From Stigonema ocellatum SAG 48.90 = DSM 106950 (GTDB lineage: Bacteria > Cyanobacteriota > Cyanobacteriia > Cyanobacteriales > Nostocaceae), in assembly GCA_016903675.1 (NCBI GenBank), contig JADQBA010000039.1:1-64000 (forward strand): a stretch of 64,000 bases of DNA, read 5' to 3'. Under the pieces are notes generated by a model. That model had not been told where the DNA came from. It saw only the letters and a program-made list of their open reading frames with translations, and ran no database searches. Position numbers and translations under genes: made by a program. Positions 45,424 to 52,427 of the stretch are shown one piece after another. The stretch's first letter is position 1; every line of letters starts with the position of its first letter.

Positions 45424-46512
45424 ATGACCATGAAATTACGAACCTCGGTACTAACTATCCATCGCTCAATTGGAGTTGTGCTTGGTTTGGTGCTTTTGGT
45501 GATTGGCTTAACAGGCAGTACCTTGGTCTTTTATCGAGAGCTTGATCAGTTGCTCAATCCTCAACTGATGCAAGTCGTGGCTCAAGGAAAGCGCCTCTCA
45601 CCAGAAGTTGTGTTGAACACCGTTCGCACTACCTTTCCTGATATGAAGCTGAATACCATCATCCTCCCTCGCACCTCTGAGGGAGTTTATAAGGTGGGGT
45701 TAAGCTCTAACAGCGATGAGTTGATTGATGTATTTGTTAATCCCTATAGCGGAGTTATATTGGGATCACAGCAATGGGGACATACCCTGATGAGCTTCAT
45801 TTATACCATTCACAACTCTCTGCTAGTTAAAGAAGTGGGTGACCAGTTTGTCGGGGTCTGTGGTTTGTTGCTTTTGGTGCTGGTTGTGAGTGGGTTAGCT
45901 GTTTGGCCGGGATGGCGAAAGCCAAGCCTAGGCTTTTGGATTCGCTGGAAAGCCCCAGTTCCCTTGCTCACCTACGATCTCCACAAAGTGGCAGGTTTTT
46001 TGTCCGCAGTATTTCTGCTCCTCATTGCTTCAACTGGAGCAGCAATGGTATTTAGTAGCCAGTTTGAAAGCGTAACTTATTGGCTGACTCACACCCCTAA
46101 ACTAACACCACCTGTCTCAACGGCTGTAGTAGATCAAGTCCCTCTGCGGTTGGAGGAGATCCTGCTGACAGCAGACGCCGCCTTACCAGAGGGACAAACC
46201 ACCCTTGTTGTCCTACCTCATCAACCAAATGATGTTTTTGAGGTGTCTAAGAAGTTGCCGCAAGATACAGATGTTTATGGTCGCAGTCAAGTCTATATTG
46301 ATCAGTACAGTGGAAAAGTGTTGCAGGTAGACAATGCCTTAAAAGCACCCCTAGCTTCAAGAATAAGCAATGCACTACTCTCTCTGCATAATGGTGGCTA
46401 TGGTGGACTTGGGCTGCGGTGTCTGTATGTCCTAGTTGGTCTTGTTCCCTCTGCACTGTCAATCACTAGCTTTTTCATGTGGTGTAATCGCAACAGAGCT
46501 AAGTACTACTGA
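45424..46512 (+). CDS. PepSY-associated inner-membrane protein (PiuB-like)
   Basis: 362 residues with four membrane segments: IGVVLGLVLLVIGLTGSTLVFY (about 16-37), FVGVCGLLLLVLVVSGLAVW (about 142-161), VAGFLSAVFLLLIASTGAAMVF (about 191-212) and one near the C-terminus (CLYVLVGLVPSALSITSFFM). PepSY-like loops lie between them (LSPEVVLNTVRTTFPDMK; VFVNPYSGVILG). His residues in HRSIG, HTLMSF, HNSLL and DLHKVAG are in the pattern expected of heme- or metal-binding PepSY_TM proteins. Such proteins are commonly linked to siderophore receptors and proposed to reduce ferric complexes. GGAGAG precedes the start; it lies 48 bp after the receptor gene. Confidence 0.88.
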   Translation: MTMKLRTSVLTIHRSIGVVLGLVLLVIGLTGSTLVFYRELDQLLNPQLMQVVAQGKRLSPEVVLNTVRTTFPDMKLNTIILPRTSEGVYKVGLSSNSDELIDVFVNPYSGVILGSQQWGHTLMSFIYTIHNSLLVKEVGDQFVGVCGLLLLVLVVSGLAVWPGWRKPSLGFWIRWKAPVPLLTYDLHKVAGFLSAVFLLLIASTGAAMVFSSQFESVTYWLTHTPKLTPPVSTAVVDQVPLRLEEILLTADAALPEGQTTLVVLPHQPNDVFEVSKKLPQDTDVYGRSQVYIDQYSGKVLQVDNALKAPLASRISNALLSLHNGGYGGLGLRCLYVLVGLVPSALSITSFFMWCNRNRAKYY

Positions 46513-46559
46513 GTTATTTTTTTGATGTACTGCCGCTGATGCAAGATGTGAATAAAGCA

Positions 46560-46584
46560 AAGTTTGACAGCTTGTCTTTTGACA
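46560..46584. promoter_or_regulatory. 25-bp element upstream of tonB, second copy
   Basis: AAGTTTGACAGCTTGTCTTT followed by TGACA; 23 of 25 bases are shared with 42518-42542. It lies between the PepSY gene and tonB, which suggests that tonB (or the small frame before it) has its own promoter under the same control as the receptor. Confidence 0.5.
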
Positions 46585-46605
46585 CTAACTAGAATCTCAT
46601 TAAAA

Positions 46606-46749
46606 ATGACAAGTGATGAGTGTTATTTCTGTAGGTCTGTCTTGAAGAAAACAGCCCCATTGAAAACGCCATTGTCAGTCTTTCTACTCGCAATTACCGT
46701 GTTCACCGTTACGTTCAAAAATCCGGCTCTTGAGAGAATTACAAGGTAG
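46606..46749 (+). CDS. Possible small membrane peptide before tonB
   Basis: 47 residues from ATG 46606: a Cys-containing start (MTSDECYFCRSVLKK) then one hydrophobic segment (LSVFLLAITVFTVTF) and a polar end. It ends 15 bp before tonB. I do not recognise it. Position and composition are compatible with a small inner-membrane peptide, but no ribosome site is evident and it could be chance. Confidence 0.3.
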   Translation: MTSDECYFCRSVLKKTAPLKTPLSVFLLAITVFTVTFKNPALERITR

Positions 46750-46764
46750 AGGAGAATAGATCTG

Positions 46765-48144
46765 ATGAGCTTGGACAGCAAGGTGCCAGATCTGCGAGAA
46801 AAAGAACAGAAGGTTCTGAGATCTTTTCTGGTCTTCAGTTTCATGGGTTCACTAGTGCTGCATATTCTGGTACTTACCCTCAGCAGTCTTTGGTTTAGAA
46901 CACCTAAATTTGCAGAAAAGCCGATTGATGTGATAATTGTTGATCCACCCACTCTTAAAGCAGCAAAACCAAAACCAAAAGACAAAATAGTGCCAATAGT
47001 TAATGAACGCAGGTCTGACACTCATCAATCGATCAAAACAATTGCGGCATCCGGAGCGAGTAGTGTCTCTCACAAAGGTGGAATAATCGGTAAAAGCTCT
47101 GCGCCATCATCTCAATCAACAGCTTCTCAATCAGCGATCGCCCCTCTTCAGCCACTGGTTGTTTCTAAAAAACTGTCCCAGCCGACCAAAAAAGCTACCA
47201 CACACAAACCGATAGTCAACAAGCCACCCCAATTGGTTGAAAAACCGAAACTGGTATCGCGATCGCTTACCACTCTACCGCCTCAACCAGTGGAAACCCC
47301 CAACTTAGCAGAGGCTCTACCCTCGTCGTTTCCTACTCCGTTGCCAGAATCAGCACAGACATCAACGCCAACGAATATTGCGACCTTACCACCTAAACTC
47401 GTTGAAGCTACCAAACCGGTGCCAAAGCCTATTACCACTCTCACACCCAAACTAGCCCAGATTCAGCCGACAAAGCACGAGTTAGTGCCAACACCTAGCC
47501 TAACCGCCACTCCAAAACCAACATCAACTACGAATCTCTCTGTTCCCATCTCGTCGCCTCAACCACAAGCAATTGCTGAAAATATTACCCACCCACCAGA
47601 TACTCGCGATCAAGGGGGGAATCGCAAGAACGTTGCTATTGGTTCCGCAAACAGAGAAAGCCGTAACTCAAGTGGAGGTACTGGCACTGGTGCCTTAGGA
47701 CACAGCAATGGATCTGGCAGCAACTTGGGGACAAGTTCTGGAAATGGCTCTCAGGTAGCTACAGGCCCTGGAAATGGTAACGGCTCTTCAATCGGGTCAA
47801 ACTCTGATGGTGTGGTTTGCCGCCATTGTCCTCCACCAGAATATCCACCAGGAGCAGAAAATTTAGAAGCTAGAGCAGTGGTTGTCATTAATGTTGAAAA
47901 AGATGGCAACGTGAGCAATGTAGAAATTGTCAAATCTACTGGTTACGACAAGCTCGATCAAACGGTCCTTGAAACAGTCAAAAAGAAGTGGAAGTTTGCA
48001 TCATCAGAAAAAGAACAGCGTGTTAGAGCGGGAGTTAGCTTCGCACTAACGGGATCAGACTTTTATCATCAAGCCCGTAAACGAGAACACCAAGCTCGTG
48101 AACTTGAGCATCAAGGAAAACGGGAACGTTCATTAAACCCGTAA
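46765..48144 (+). CDS. tonB: TonB energy-transducing protein
   Basis: 459 residues. One N-terminal membrane anchor (LVFSFMGSLVLHILVLTLSS, about 15-34), then a very long Pro/Lys/Thr-rich periplasmic span with imperfect repeats (PPQLVEKPKLV, PPQPVETPNLA, PPKLVEATKPVPKP) and a Gly/Ser/Asn-rich stretch (about 295-350). The C-terminal TonB domain is CPPPEYPPGAENLEARAVVV...VEKDGNVSNVEIVKSTGYDK (split about 352-420), followed by a charged RKREHQARELEH tail. It transmits proton-motive force to outer-membrane receptors, here presumably the one at 42.7 kb. GAGGAG precedes the start. No exbB/exbD is present in the window, so those must be supplied elsewhere. Confidence 0.9.
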   Translation: MSLDSKVPDLREKEQKVLRSFLVFSFMGSLVLHILVLTLSSLWFRTPKFAEKPIDVIIVDPPTLKAAKPKPKDKIVPIVNERRSDTHQSIKTIAASGASSVSHKGGIIGKSSAPSSQSTASQSAIAPLQPLVVSKKLSQPTKKATTHKPIVNKPPQLVEKPKLVSRSLTTLPPQPVETPNLAEALPSSFPTPLPESAQTSTPTNIATLPPKLVEATKPVPKPITTLTPKLAQIQPTKHELVPTPSLTATPKPTSTTNLSVPISSPQPQAIAENITHPPDTRDQGGNRKNVAIGSANRESRNSSGGTGTGALGHSNGSGSNLGTSSGNGSQVATGPGNGNGSSIGSNSDGVVCRHCPPPEYPPGAENLEARAVVVINVEKDGNVSNVEIVKSTGYDKLDQTVLETVKKKWKFASSEKEQRVRAGVSFALTGSDFYHQARKREHQARELEHQGKRERSLNP

Positions 48145-48274
48145 CCCGGATTTCTGTCAAAGTGCGCTTATAATTCCACTTAATTTTTTAATGACGAATT
48201 ACGAATTACGAATTAGCCATTATTTTGACTAATGATCATTTTCAGAAACCGGGTTTCTTTGAGAAACCCGGTTT
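48145..48274. repeat. GAAACCCGGT palindrome pair between tonB and avd
   Basis: Two adjacent palindromes of the GAAACCGGGTTTC family (48245-48277 and 48291-48327) and an ACGAATTACGAATTA direct repeat (48193-48213). The second palindrome extends into the avd-like gene and encodes its last residues. This is also the place where the template repeat and reverse transcriptase of a DGR would be expected; nothing resembling either is present. Confidence 0.75.
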
Positions 48275-48556
48275 CTAAGTACACGAACAGTTCAGAAACC
48301 CGGTTTTTTTGAGAAACCGGGTTTCTAAGTACGGAGTTTGATGACGGAGAACATCTAATTTAGCATTTAATAGTTCTAACTGAGCTAACTTTTCTTTGGC
48401 ATATCGTGCTAGAATAAGACATTGGAGCAGGTCGTAAAGTCCATCGATTATCCTCTCTCCTAGGATAAATTTGTGTTTTTTGGGCAGGCGATTCAAAATC
48501 GGCACATACCACTGAATGAGAACGTAGGTTTTTTGGATGATTGGCAGGTCGTGCAT
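48275..48556 (-). CDS. avd: Truncated Avd-like protein (DGR accessory, four-helix family)
   Basis: 93 residues from ATG 48556. MHDLPIIQKTYVLIQWYVPI, LNRLPKKHKFILGERI and ARYAKEKLAQLELLNAKLDV match the first helices of the bacterial Avd/23S-intervening-sequence four-helix bundle family, whose DGR members assist mutagenic retrohoming. Usual length is ~115-130. Here the frame leaves the family after LDVLRHQTPY and continues with LETRFLKKTGFLN, encoded by a GAAACCCGGT palindrome, so the end of helix 3 and helix 4 are missing. It lies 217 bp downstream of the FGE-fold gene on the same strand, the normal DGR order. Probably non-functional. Confidence 0.75.
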   Translation of the reverse strand: MHDLPIIQKTYVLIQWYVPILNRLPKKHKFILGERIIDGLYDLLQCLILARYAKEKLAQLELLNAKLDVLRHQTPYLETRFLKKTGFLNCSCT

Positions 48557-48715
48557 GTTGCAAAGCAAAAAAGAGTACGTACAGATACAATTGTGATCTG
48601 AGCGAAGAAGTGGGTTTTTGGATTTGAAAGAAAAAATGTCTACTGTCTTGACAAGATTCTAGGCTTTGTGCCATAATTAGCACTAGTCGCTCGAAAATCA
48701 AGAAAAATAATTTTT

Positions 48716-48728
48716 CCGCCAGAGGCGG
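48716..48728. other. Small GC hairpin downstream of the variable region
   Basis: CCGCC-AGA-GGCGG, a 5-bp stem with 3-nt loop, about 60 bp past the stop of the FGE-fold gene (minus strand), followed in that direction by an AT-rich AAAAATTATTTTT. DGR targets often carry a short hairpin just 3' of the variable region; a weak terminator is an equal possibility. A polypurine tract (48735-48778) lies between hairpin and gene. Confidence 0.4.
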
Positions 48729-48785
48729 AGGGGTTAAGAAAAGAGAAGAAAAAGGGTAGAAAGAAAAGAGAAAAAGTGTAAAGAA

Positions 48786-50345
48786 CTAAGACCTTGACGG
48801 GGGAACGCACACGACCCGGAACCCGATGAGGCCGTTGTCGTTGTCCGGCGCGCTCCCGTTGCGGTAGGCAGAACGGCAGTACTCAGGATTGTTGAGCCAC
48901 GAACCACCGCGCAGCAGCCGCAGATGATTATCATTCTCATTATTCTCAGTAGTTTCCAACCATGCACTACCATCTAATGGCGGGGATGATTCATAGTTTT
49001 CGTGCCAGTGATCTGCACACCATTCCCACACATTACCGTGCATATCAGAAAGACCAAAGGCATTAGTCACCTGAAACTTACCTACGGGTGTAGTTTCTTG
49101 ACGGTACTCGCCTTTAGAACCTGCACCATAAGTATACTTGCCATTGTAATTTGCTAACTCAGGAGTAATAGTCTCACCAAAGTGGAACGGGGTAGTCGTT
49201 CCAGCACGGCAGGCATATTCCCACTCAGCTTCGCTGGGCAATCGGTAGTCGCGTCCCGTTGCTTTTGATAGTCTAGCACAAAATTCATCTGCATCATACC
49301 AAGATACATTTTCTACAGGTCGGTCAGATCCTTTAAAAGAAGATGGATCGGGGTCGAGTTCTCGGTTAACTTGAGGAAGAGCAGCAACAGCTTGCCATTG
49401 TGCTTGAGTGATGGGGTATTTGCCCATGAAAAAGGGTGGAACAGTTACTTCGTGCTGGGGTCGTTCGTCGTCAGTACTTTCCTTTTCAGTTTTGGGTGCA
49501 CCCATTGTGAAGGTACCCCCTGGGATAGAGACCATTTCCAGAGTGACACCCTTACCGAGGTCTTCTGTAAAGTATTGGGCTTGATGGCGACTACGACTAT
49601 GTTCTCTACCTTGAGCATCTACGGTCACCACATCAAATGTAAAGGTCTTGAGAAACTGGGTTTGTGATGGCACAAACAGTTCCAAATCTGGTAGTATGTG
49701 ATAAGAACGACTCAATGCTTGCTGATCCACAGATGAGGGATCAATTAACATCTGGCTCGTCACTTTTGCATAGTCAACGAAAACCTGATAAGCACTTAGC
49801 TGGGGAGCGAGTTCCTTGATAATTCGTGCTAGACGAGCCATCTCGGCAGGGTTAACTAGCCGTTTCGCAGTAGTAACAAAAGCCTGAGCCATTTCACGAA
49901 CTGCCGTCTCTGAGTGTTCCTCTAAACACAGCATTGCTGACCACTGCTGCACCTGCAACTCTTGCTTGCCAATAAATGGGTTAGTTCTCGCCAGCTGCCT
50001 TACATAGCTAATCAAAAGACGAGCAACATCTTGCATCCGCTTTTCGCCTAATTCTTGCTTCATCTCCTCGAGCAAATAAGCTCGTACTGCTGTATCCATT
50101 GCGTAGAGTTCGTACCCTACTGGACTACACAAGTCAGAGAGCAGCAAATCTACTTCTGCCACCCACGGAACCTGTCCTCGGAGAAATTGATTGCGTAGAT
50201 AGTTGAGGAGTTCAGGCGTTAAGACTAACGGTAGAGCTGCATGATATGCCAATCGCCGATAAGATTCCTCAAAGCGGCGAACAAATTGGTCTACCCTCTG
50301 TCTTGCCAATTCTTTTTCTTGGTCGGTTAGTCCTGTGGTATCCAT
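48786..50345 (-). CDS. FGE/SUMF1-fold (C-type-lectin-like) protein, probable DGR target
   Basis: 519 residues from ATG 50345, preceded by AAAGG (a GTG two codons earlier is less likely). The N-terminal ~225 residues are helical (RRFEESYRRLAYHAALPLVL...) and typical of proteins linked to MoxR/vWA genes. The C-terminal ~250 residues are a formylglycine-generating-enzyme-type domain: VSIPGGTFTMGAP, MGKYPITQAQWQAV, YRLPSEAEWEYACRAGTTTP, GNVWEWCADHWH. The last part, LLRGGSWLNNPEYCRSAYRN...IGFRVVCVPPS, has the sequence layout of DGR variable regions, with NNC-type codons at surface positions. Likely role: a diversified ligand-binding component of the conflict operon upstream. Enzymatic FGE activity is not implied. 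Confidence 0.88.
   Translation of the reverse strand: MDTTGLTDQEKELARQRVDQFVRRFEESYRRLAYHAALPLVLTPELLNYLRNQFLRGQVPWVAEVDLLLSDLCSPVGYELYAMDTAVRAYLLEEMKQELGEKRMQDVARLLISYVRQLARTNPFIGKQELQVQQWSAMLCLEEHSETAVREMAQAFVTTAKRLVNPAEMARLARIIKELAPQLSAYQVFVDYAKVTSQMLIDPSSVDQQALSRSYHILPDLELFVPSQTQFLKTFTFDVVTVDAQGREHSRSRHQAQYFTEDLGKGVTLEMVSIPGGTFTMGAPKTEKESTDDERPQHEVTVPPFFMGKYPITQAQWQAVAALPQVNRELDPDPSSFKGSDRPVENVSWYDADEFCARLSKATGRDYRLPSEAEWEYACRAGTTTPFHFGETITPELANYNGKYTYGAGSKGEYRQETTPVGKFQVTNAFGLSDMHGNVWEWCADHWHENYESSPPLDGSAWLETTENNENDNHLRLLRGGSWLNNPEYCRSAYRNGSAPDNDNGLIGFRVVCVPPSRS
48810..48905 (-). other. Putative DGR variable region (VR)
   Basis: The stretch coding GGSWLNNPEYCRSAYRN through IGFRVV is GC-rich compared with the gene and made largely of codons ending in C (CTC, AAC, TAC, TAC, AAC, AGC, GAC, AAC, GAC, AAC, GGC, CTC, ATC), as expected when AAC codons of a template have been mutated at adenines. 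It ends in GGGTTCCGGGTCGTG, a constant GC-rich end like the IMH of cyanobacterial DGR targets. No matching template repeat lies within the window. Confidence 0.7.
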
Positions 50346-50429
50346 AAGCACCTTTAAAGATAATGCTGCAACAAATGTCCTTGGCTCATAAACTCGGTTT
50401 CGCAGGAGTTACCGGGTTTATTTAAACTC

Positions 50430-51497
50430 TTAACGATTATGCTGCAACTGTTGTCCACGCACAATGTCAATCGCGTTACTCAGTCCATCATTATCCATCT
50501 GATACATTGGCACAAGATGGGCAATGATTTGAGCAGAAGTGCTAACCCAACGCTCTTGTGGCATCGGGTTCAACCAAGCAATGAGATTAGTATGTTGTTT
50601 GAGTTGAAATAAAAACTCCGTAGTTGCTCGGATGCGCTCCAATCGGCGATAACCGCGTGCTGCTCCCGCATCACTCACCACTAGAACACTTGTATCACTA
50701 TCACAACCTGCTAACACTTGCTTCAATAAGACTGGGTCAGTCAGGTAAAAGTCACGGTAGACACTGTTAGCGGGAACATTATGAAAGTAGCAGACATCAA
50801 CTTGTTCAATTGTGCTTTCATATTGGGCAGTTTCCACCAAGTCACGGGTGAAGCGATGGAATGGAGTCATCGACCCATCTTGGTCGATTAGCAGAAGTAG
50901 ATGCGCGTGGTTGGATTCCCGTCTACGGTACACTGGAGCTAGAAAAAAGCCCTGACGCACCGCTTGTTCAACAGTCGCCTTCACATCCAAAATATCCTTT
51001 GGTCCATCAGGAACCGGACGGCGCAGATAACGCCAAATATAGACCATTGAACGGTGAGAAACAGGCCAATAGGTCTGGAGTGCTGGGGTATTGTCCGTCT
51101 CAGTTGAGGTAAAGGGAGCACGGATAGGTAAAGGAGCTAACTCAAAAGCGGGTTGTGGTTGAACCGTATCTGTTTGATCAGGGGATGTGGATAGTAGCGG
51201 TTCTTCTGTTCGTTCTGGTGGTGGTTCAGGCGCAGGCTTTGAGGGCAATTGTTGAGAGTCGGCTTTCGAGGTGTCTGATGTAACTGAATCCCAAATCAGA
51301 TCAAACTCGTTTTGTTCTGTCCGGGAATGACTCCACAGCAACCGCAACACTTCTTTCAGTTCTTCCTGAGTAGTTCCCCATTCTCCCTCAACCGCCTCTA
51401 ACGCCGCCAAGTATTCACTCACACCTAAGCTGAAACCGTTTTGACGCAAGCGGTTAAAGACGCGGAGCAATATCGGCTGAGGGTCAAACTTGCTCAT
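50430..51497 (-). CDS. vWA-like protein partner of MoxR ATPase
   Basis: 355 residues. The N-terminal helical part (VFNRLRQNGFSLGVSEYLAA, ELKEVLRLLWSHSRTEQNEF) is of the kind found in CoxE/vWA proteins next to MoxR ATPases; a Pro-rich disordered linker (about 90-130) follows, then a vWA fold with a MIDAS-like site in LLLIDQDGSMTPFHRF (about 199-214), followed by VDVCYFHNVPANSVY and VLVVSDAGAARG. The start overlaps the MoxR stop by 4 bp (ATGA). MoxR-vWA pairs act as chaperone or activation modules; in conflict systems they are proposed to gate an effector. The D-x-D-x-S spelling differs slightly from the usual D-x-S-x-S. Confidence 0.82.
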   Translation of the reverse strand: MSKFDPQPILLRVFNRLRQNGFSLGVSEYLAALEAVEGEWGTTQEELKEVLRLLWSHSRTEQNEFDLIWDSVTSDTSKADSQQLPSKPAPEPPPERTEEPLLSTSPDQTDTVQPQPAFELAPLPIRAPFTSTETDNTPALQTYWPVSHRSMVYIWRYLRRPVPDGPKDILDVKATVEQAVRQGFFLAPVYRRRESNHAHLLLLIDQDGSMTPFHRFTRDLVETAQYESTIEQVDVCYFHNVPANSVYRDFYLTDPVLLKQVLAGCDSDTSVLVVSDAGAARGYRRLERIRATTEFLFQLKQHTNLIAWLNPMPQERWVSTSAQIIAHLVPMYQMDNDGLSNAIDIVRGQQLQHNR

Positions 51498-52417
51498 GAG
51501 GCTTTTGCATATTTTTGCCAGTCAGCCCGGAGTTTGAACAACAGTTCCCGGTAGGGAATAGGATGTTCCTGAGTCAGTTGTGAGGCTTGGTAAGGAGTTT
51601 GCTCAAAATTTCCTAGTGCTTCCAACCAGTCCAAAAACTCGCTGGTTCCAGGGTTTTTAAACAGCGTTCCCTCTTGGCGCACGTTCAGAAACCGCTCAAG
51701 CGCCGCCTCAACTAACTCTCCTAGAGGGGGAGACGTTTTCTTAAACTGGTAATGAATATCTACAATTTCTTTTAAGCGGTCTTTTTTTGGAAATTCAACA
51801 AAATAGTATATGCAACGTCGCAGAAACGGGGCTGGCAGATTCCCTTTTTCTTTGTTACTGGTGATAATGACAATCGGTTGATGCTTTGCCTTGATTGTTT
51901 CGCCAGTTTCAGGAATTTTAAATTCCCACGGTTCATCCAGAACGCTCAACAAATCATTAGGGAAATCAATGTCAGCTTTATCAATTTCATCAATCAAGAC
52001 AACAGCAGGACGATCTTCGACTTCAAAGGCAAGGCCCAATGCACCAAATTCGCGATAACATTTTGGGTTGCTGGGGTCACGGTCTGATGGCTGCTCTAGC
52101 TTCTGGGTTTGAACATCATGCAGGCGCAAAATGGCATCATACTGGTATAAACCATCCTGGGCTTTACTTGTGGAGCGCACATCCCAGCGATAAAAAGGCA
52201 GACCCAGTTGATAAGCAACAGCACGAGCTAATCGCGTTTTACCACATCCCGCTTCCCCTTCTAGTAACAAGGGTCGTCTAAGATAAATTGCCAGGTTCAC
52301 TGCCGTAATCAAATCAGGTTCAGCAACATAAGGCTCAGGCTCTTTGGGCGAGTCAGGATGGGGATTTTCAAGTCTATGTTTTGGGTCTCCCCGAAATTTA
52401 TACGATGTATGAGTCAT
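51494..52417 (-). CDS. MoxR-family AAA+ ATPase
   Basis: 307 residues. Walker A GEAGCGKTRLARAVA (about 54-68), Walker B VVLIDEIDKADIDFPNDLL (about 139-157), sensor-1 IVIITSNKEKGNLPAPFLRRC with the arginine finger, and the MoxR helix insert WEFKIPETGETIKAKHQP. The N-terminal YVAEPDLITAVNLAIYLRRP is standard for the group. It is coupled to the vWA gene downstream and lies 10 bp after the STAND-like gene. It likely supplies ATP-driven remodelling for the operon's effector complex. Confidence 0.92.
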   Translation of the reverse strand: MTHTSYKFRGDPKHRLENPHPDSPKEPEPYVAEPDLITAVNLAIYLRRPLLLEGEAGCGKTRLARAVAYQLGLPFYRWDVRSTSKAQDGLYQYDAILRLHDVQTQKLEQPSDRDPSNPKCYREFGALGLAFEVEDRPAVVLIDEIDKADIDFPNDLLSVLDEPWEFKIPETGETIKAKHQPIVIITSNKEKGNLPAPFLRRCIYYFVEFPKKDRLKEIVDIHYQFKKTSPPLGELVEAALERFLNVRQEGTLFKNPGTSEFLDWLEALGNFEQTPYQASQLTQEHPIPYRELLFKLRADWQKYAKAS

Positions 52418-52427
52418 AATTGCAGAA

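Noticed and set aside
46990..47600. Pro/Thr-rich tandem repeats in tonB as an insertion
   Set aside because: Long Pro-rich spans are normal for TonB and the frame and codon usage are continuous.
48360..48701. 113-residue minus-strand frame overlapping avd
   Set aside because: Avd-family sequence is clear in the other frame; this one is its shadow.
48145..48785. DGR template repeat or reverse transcriptase near avd
   Set aside because: Read on both strands: no A-rich near-copy of the variable region and no RT motifs are present.
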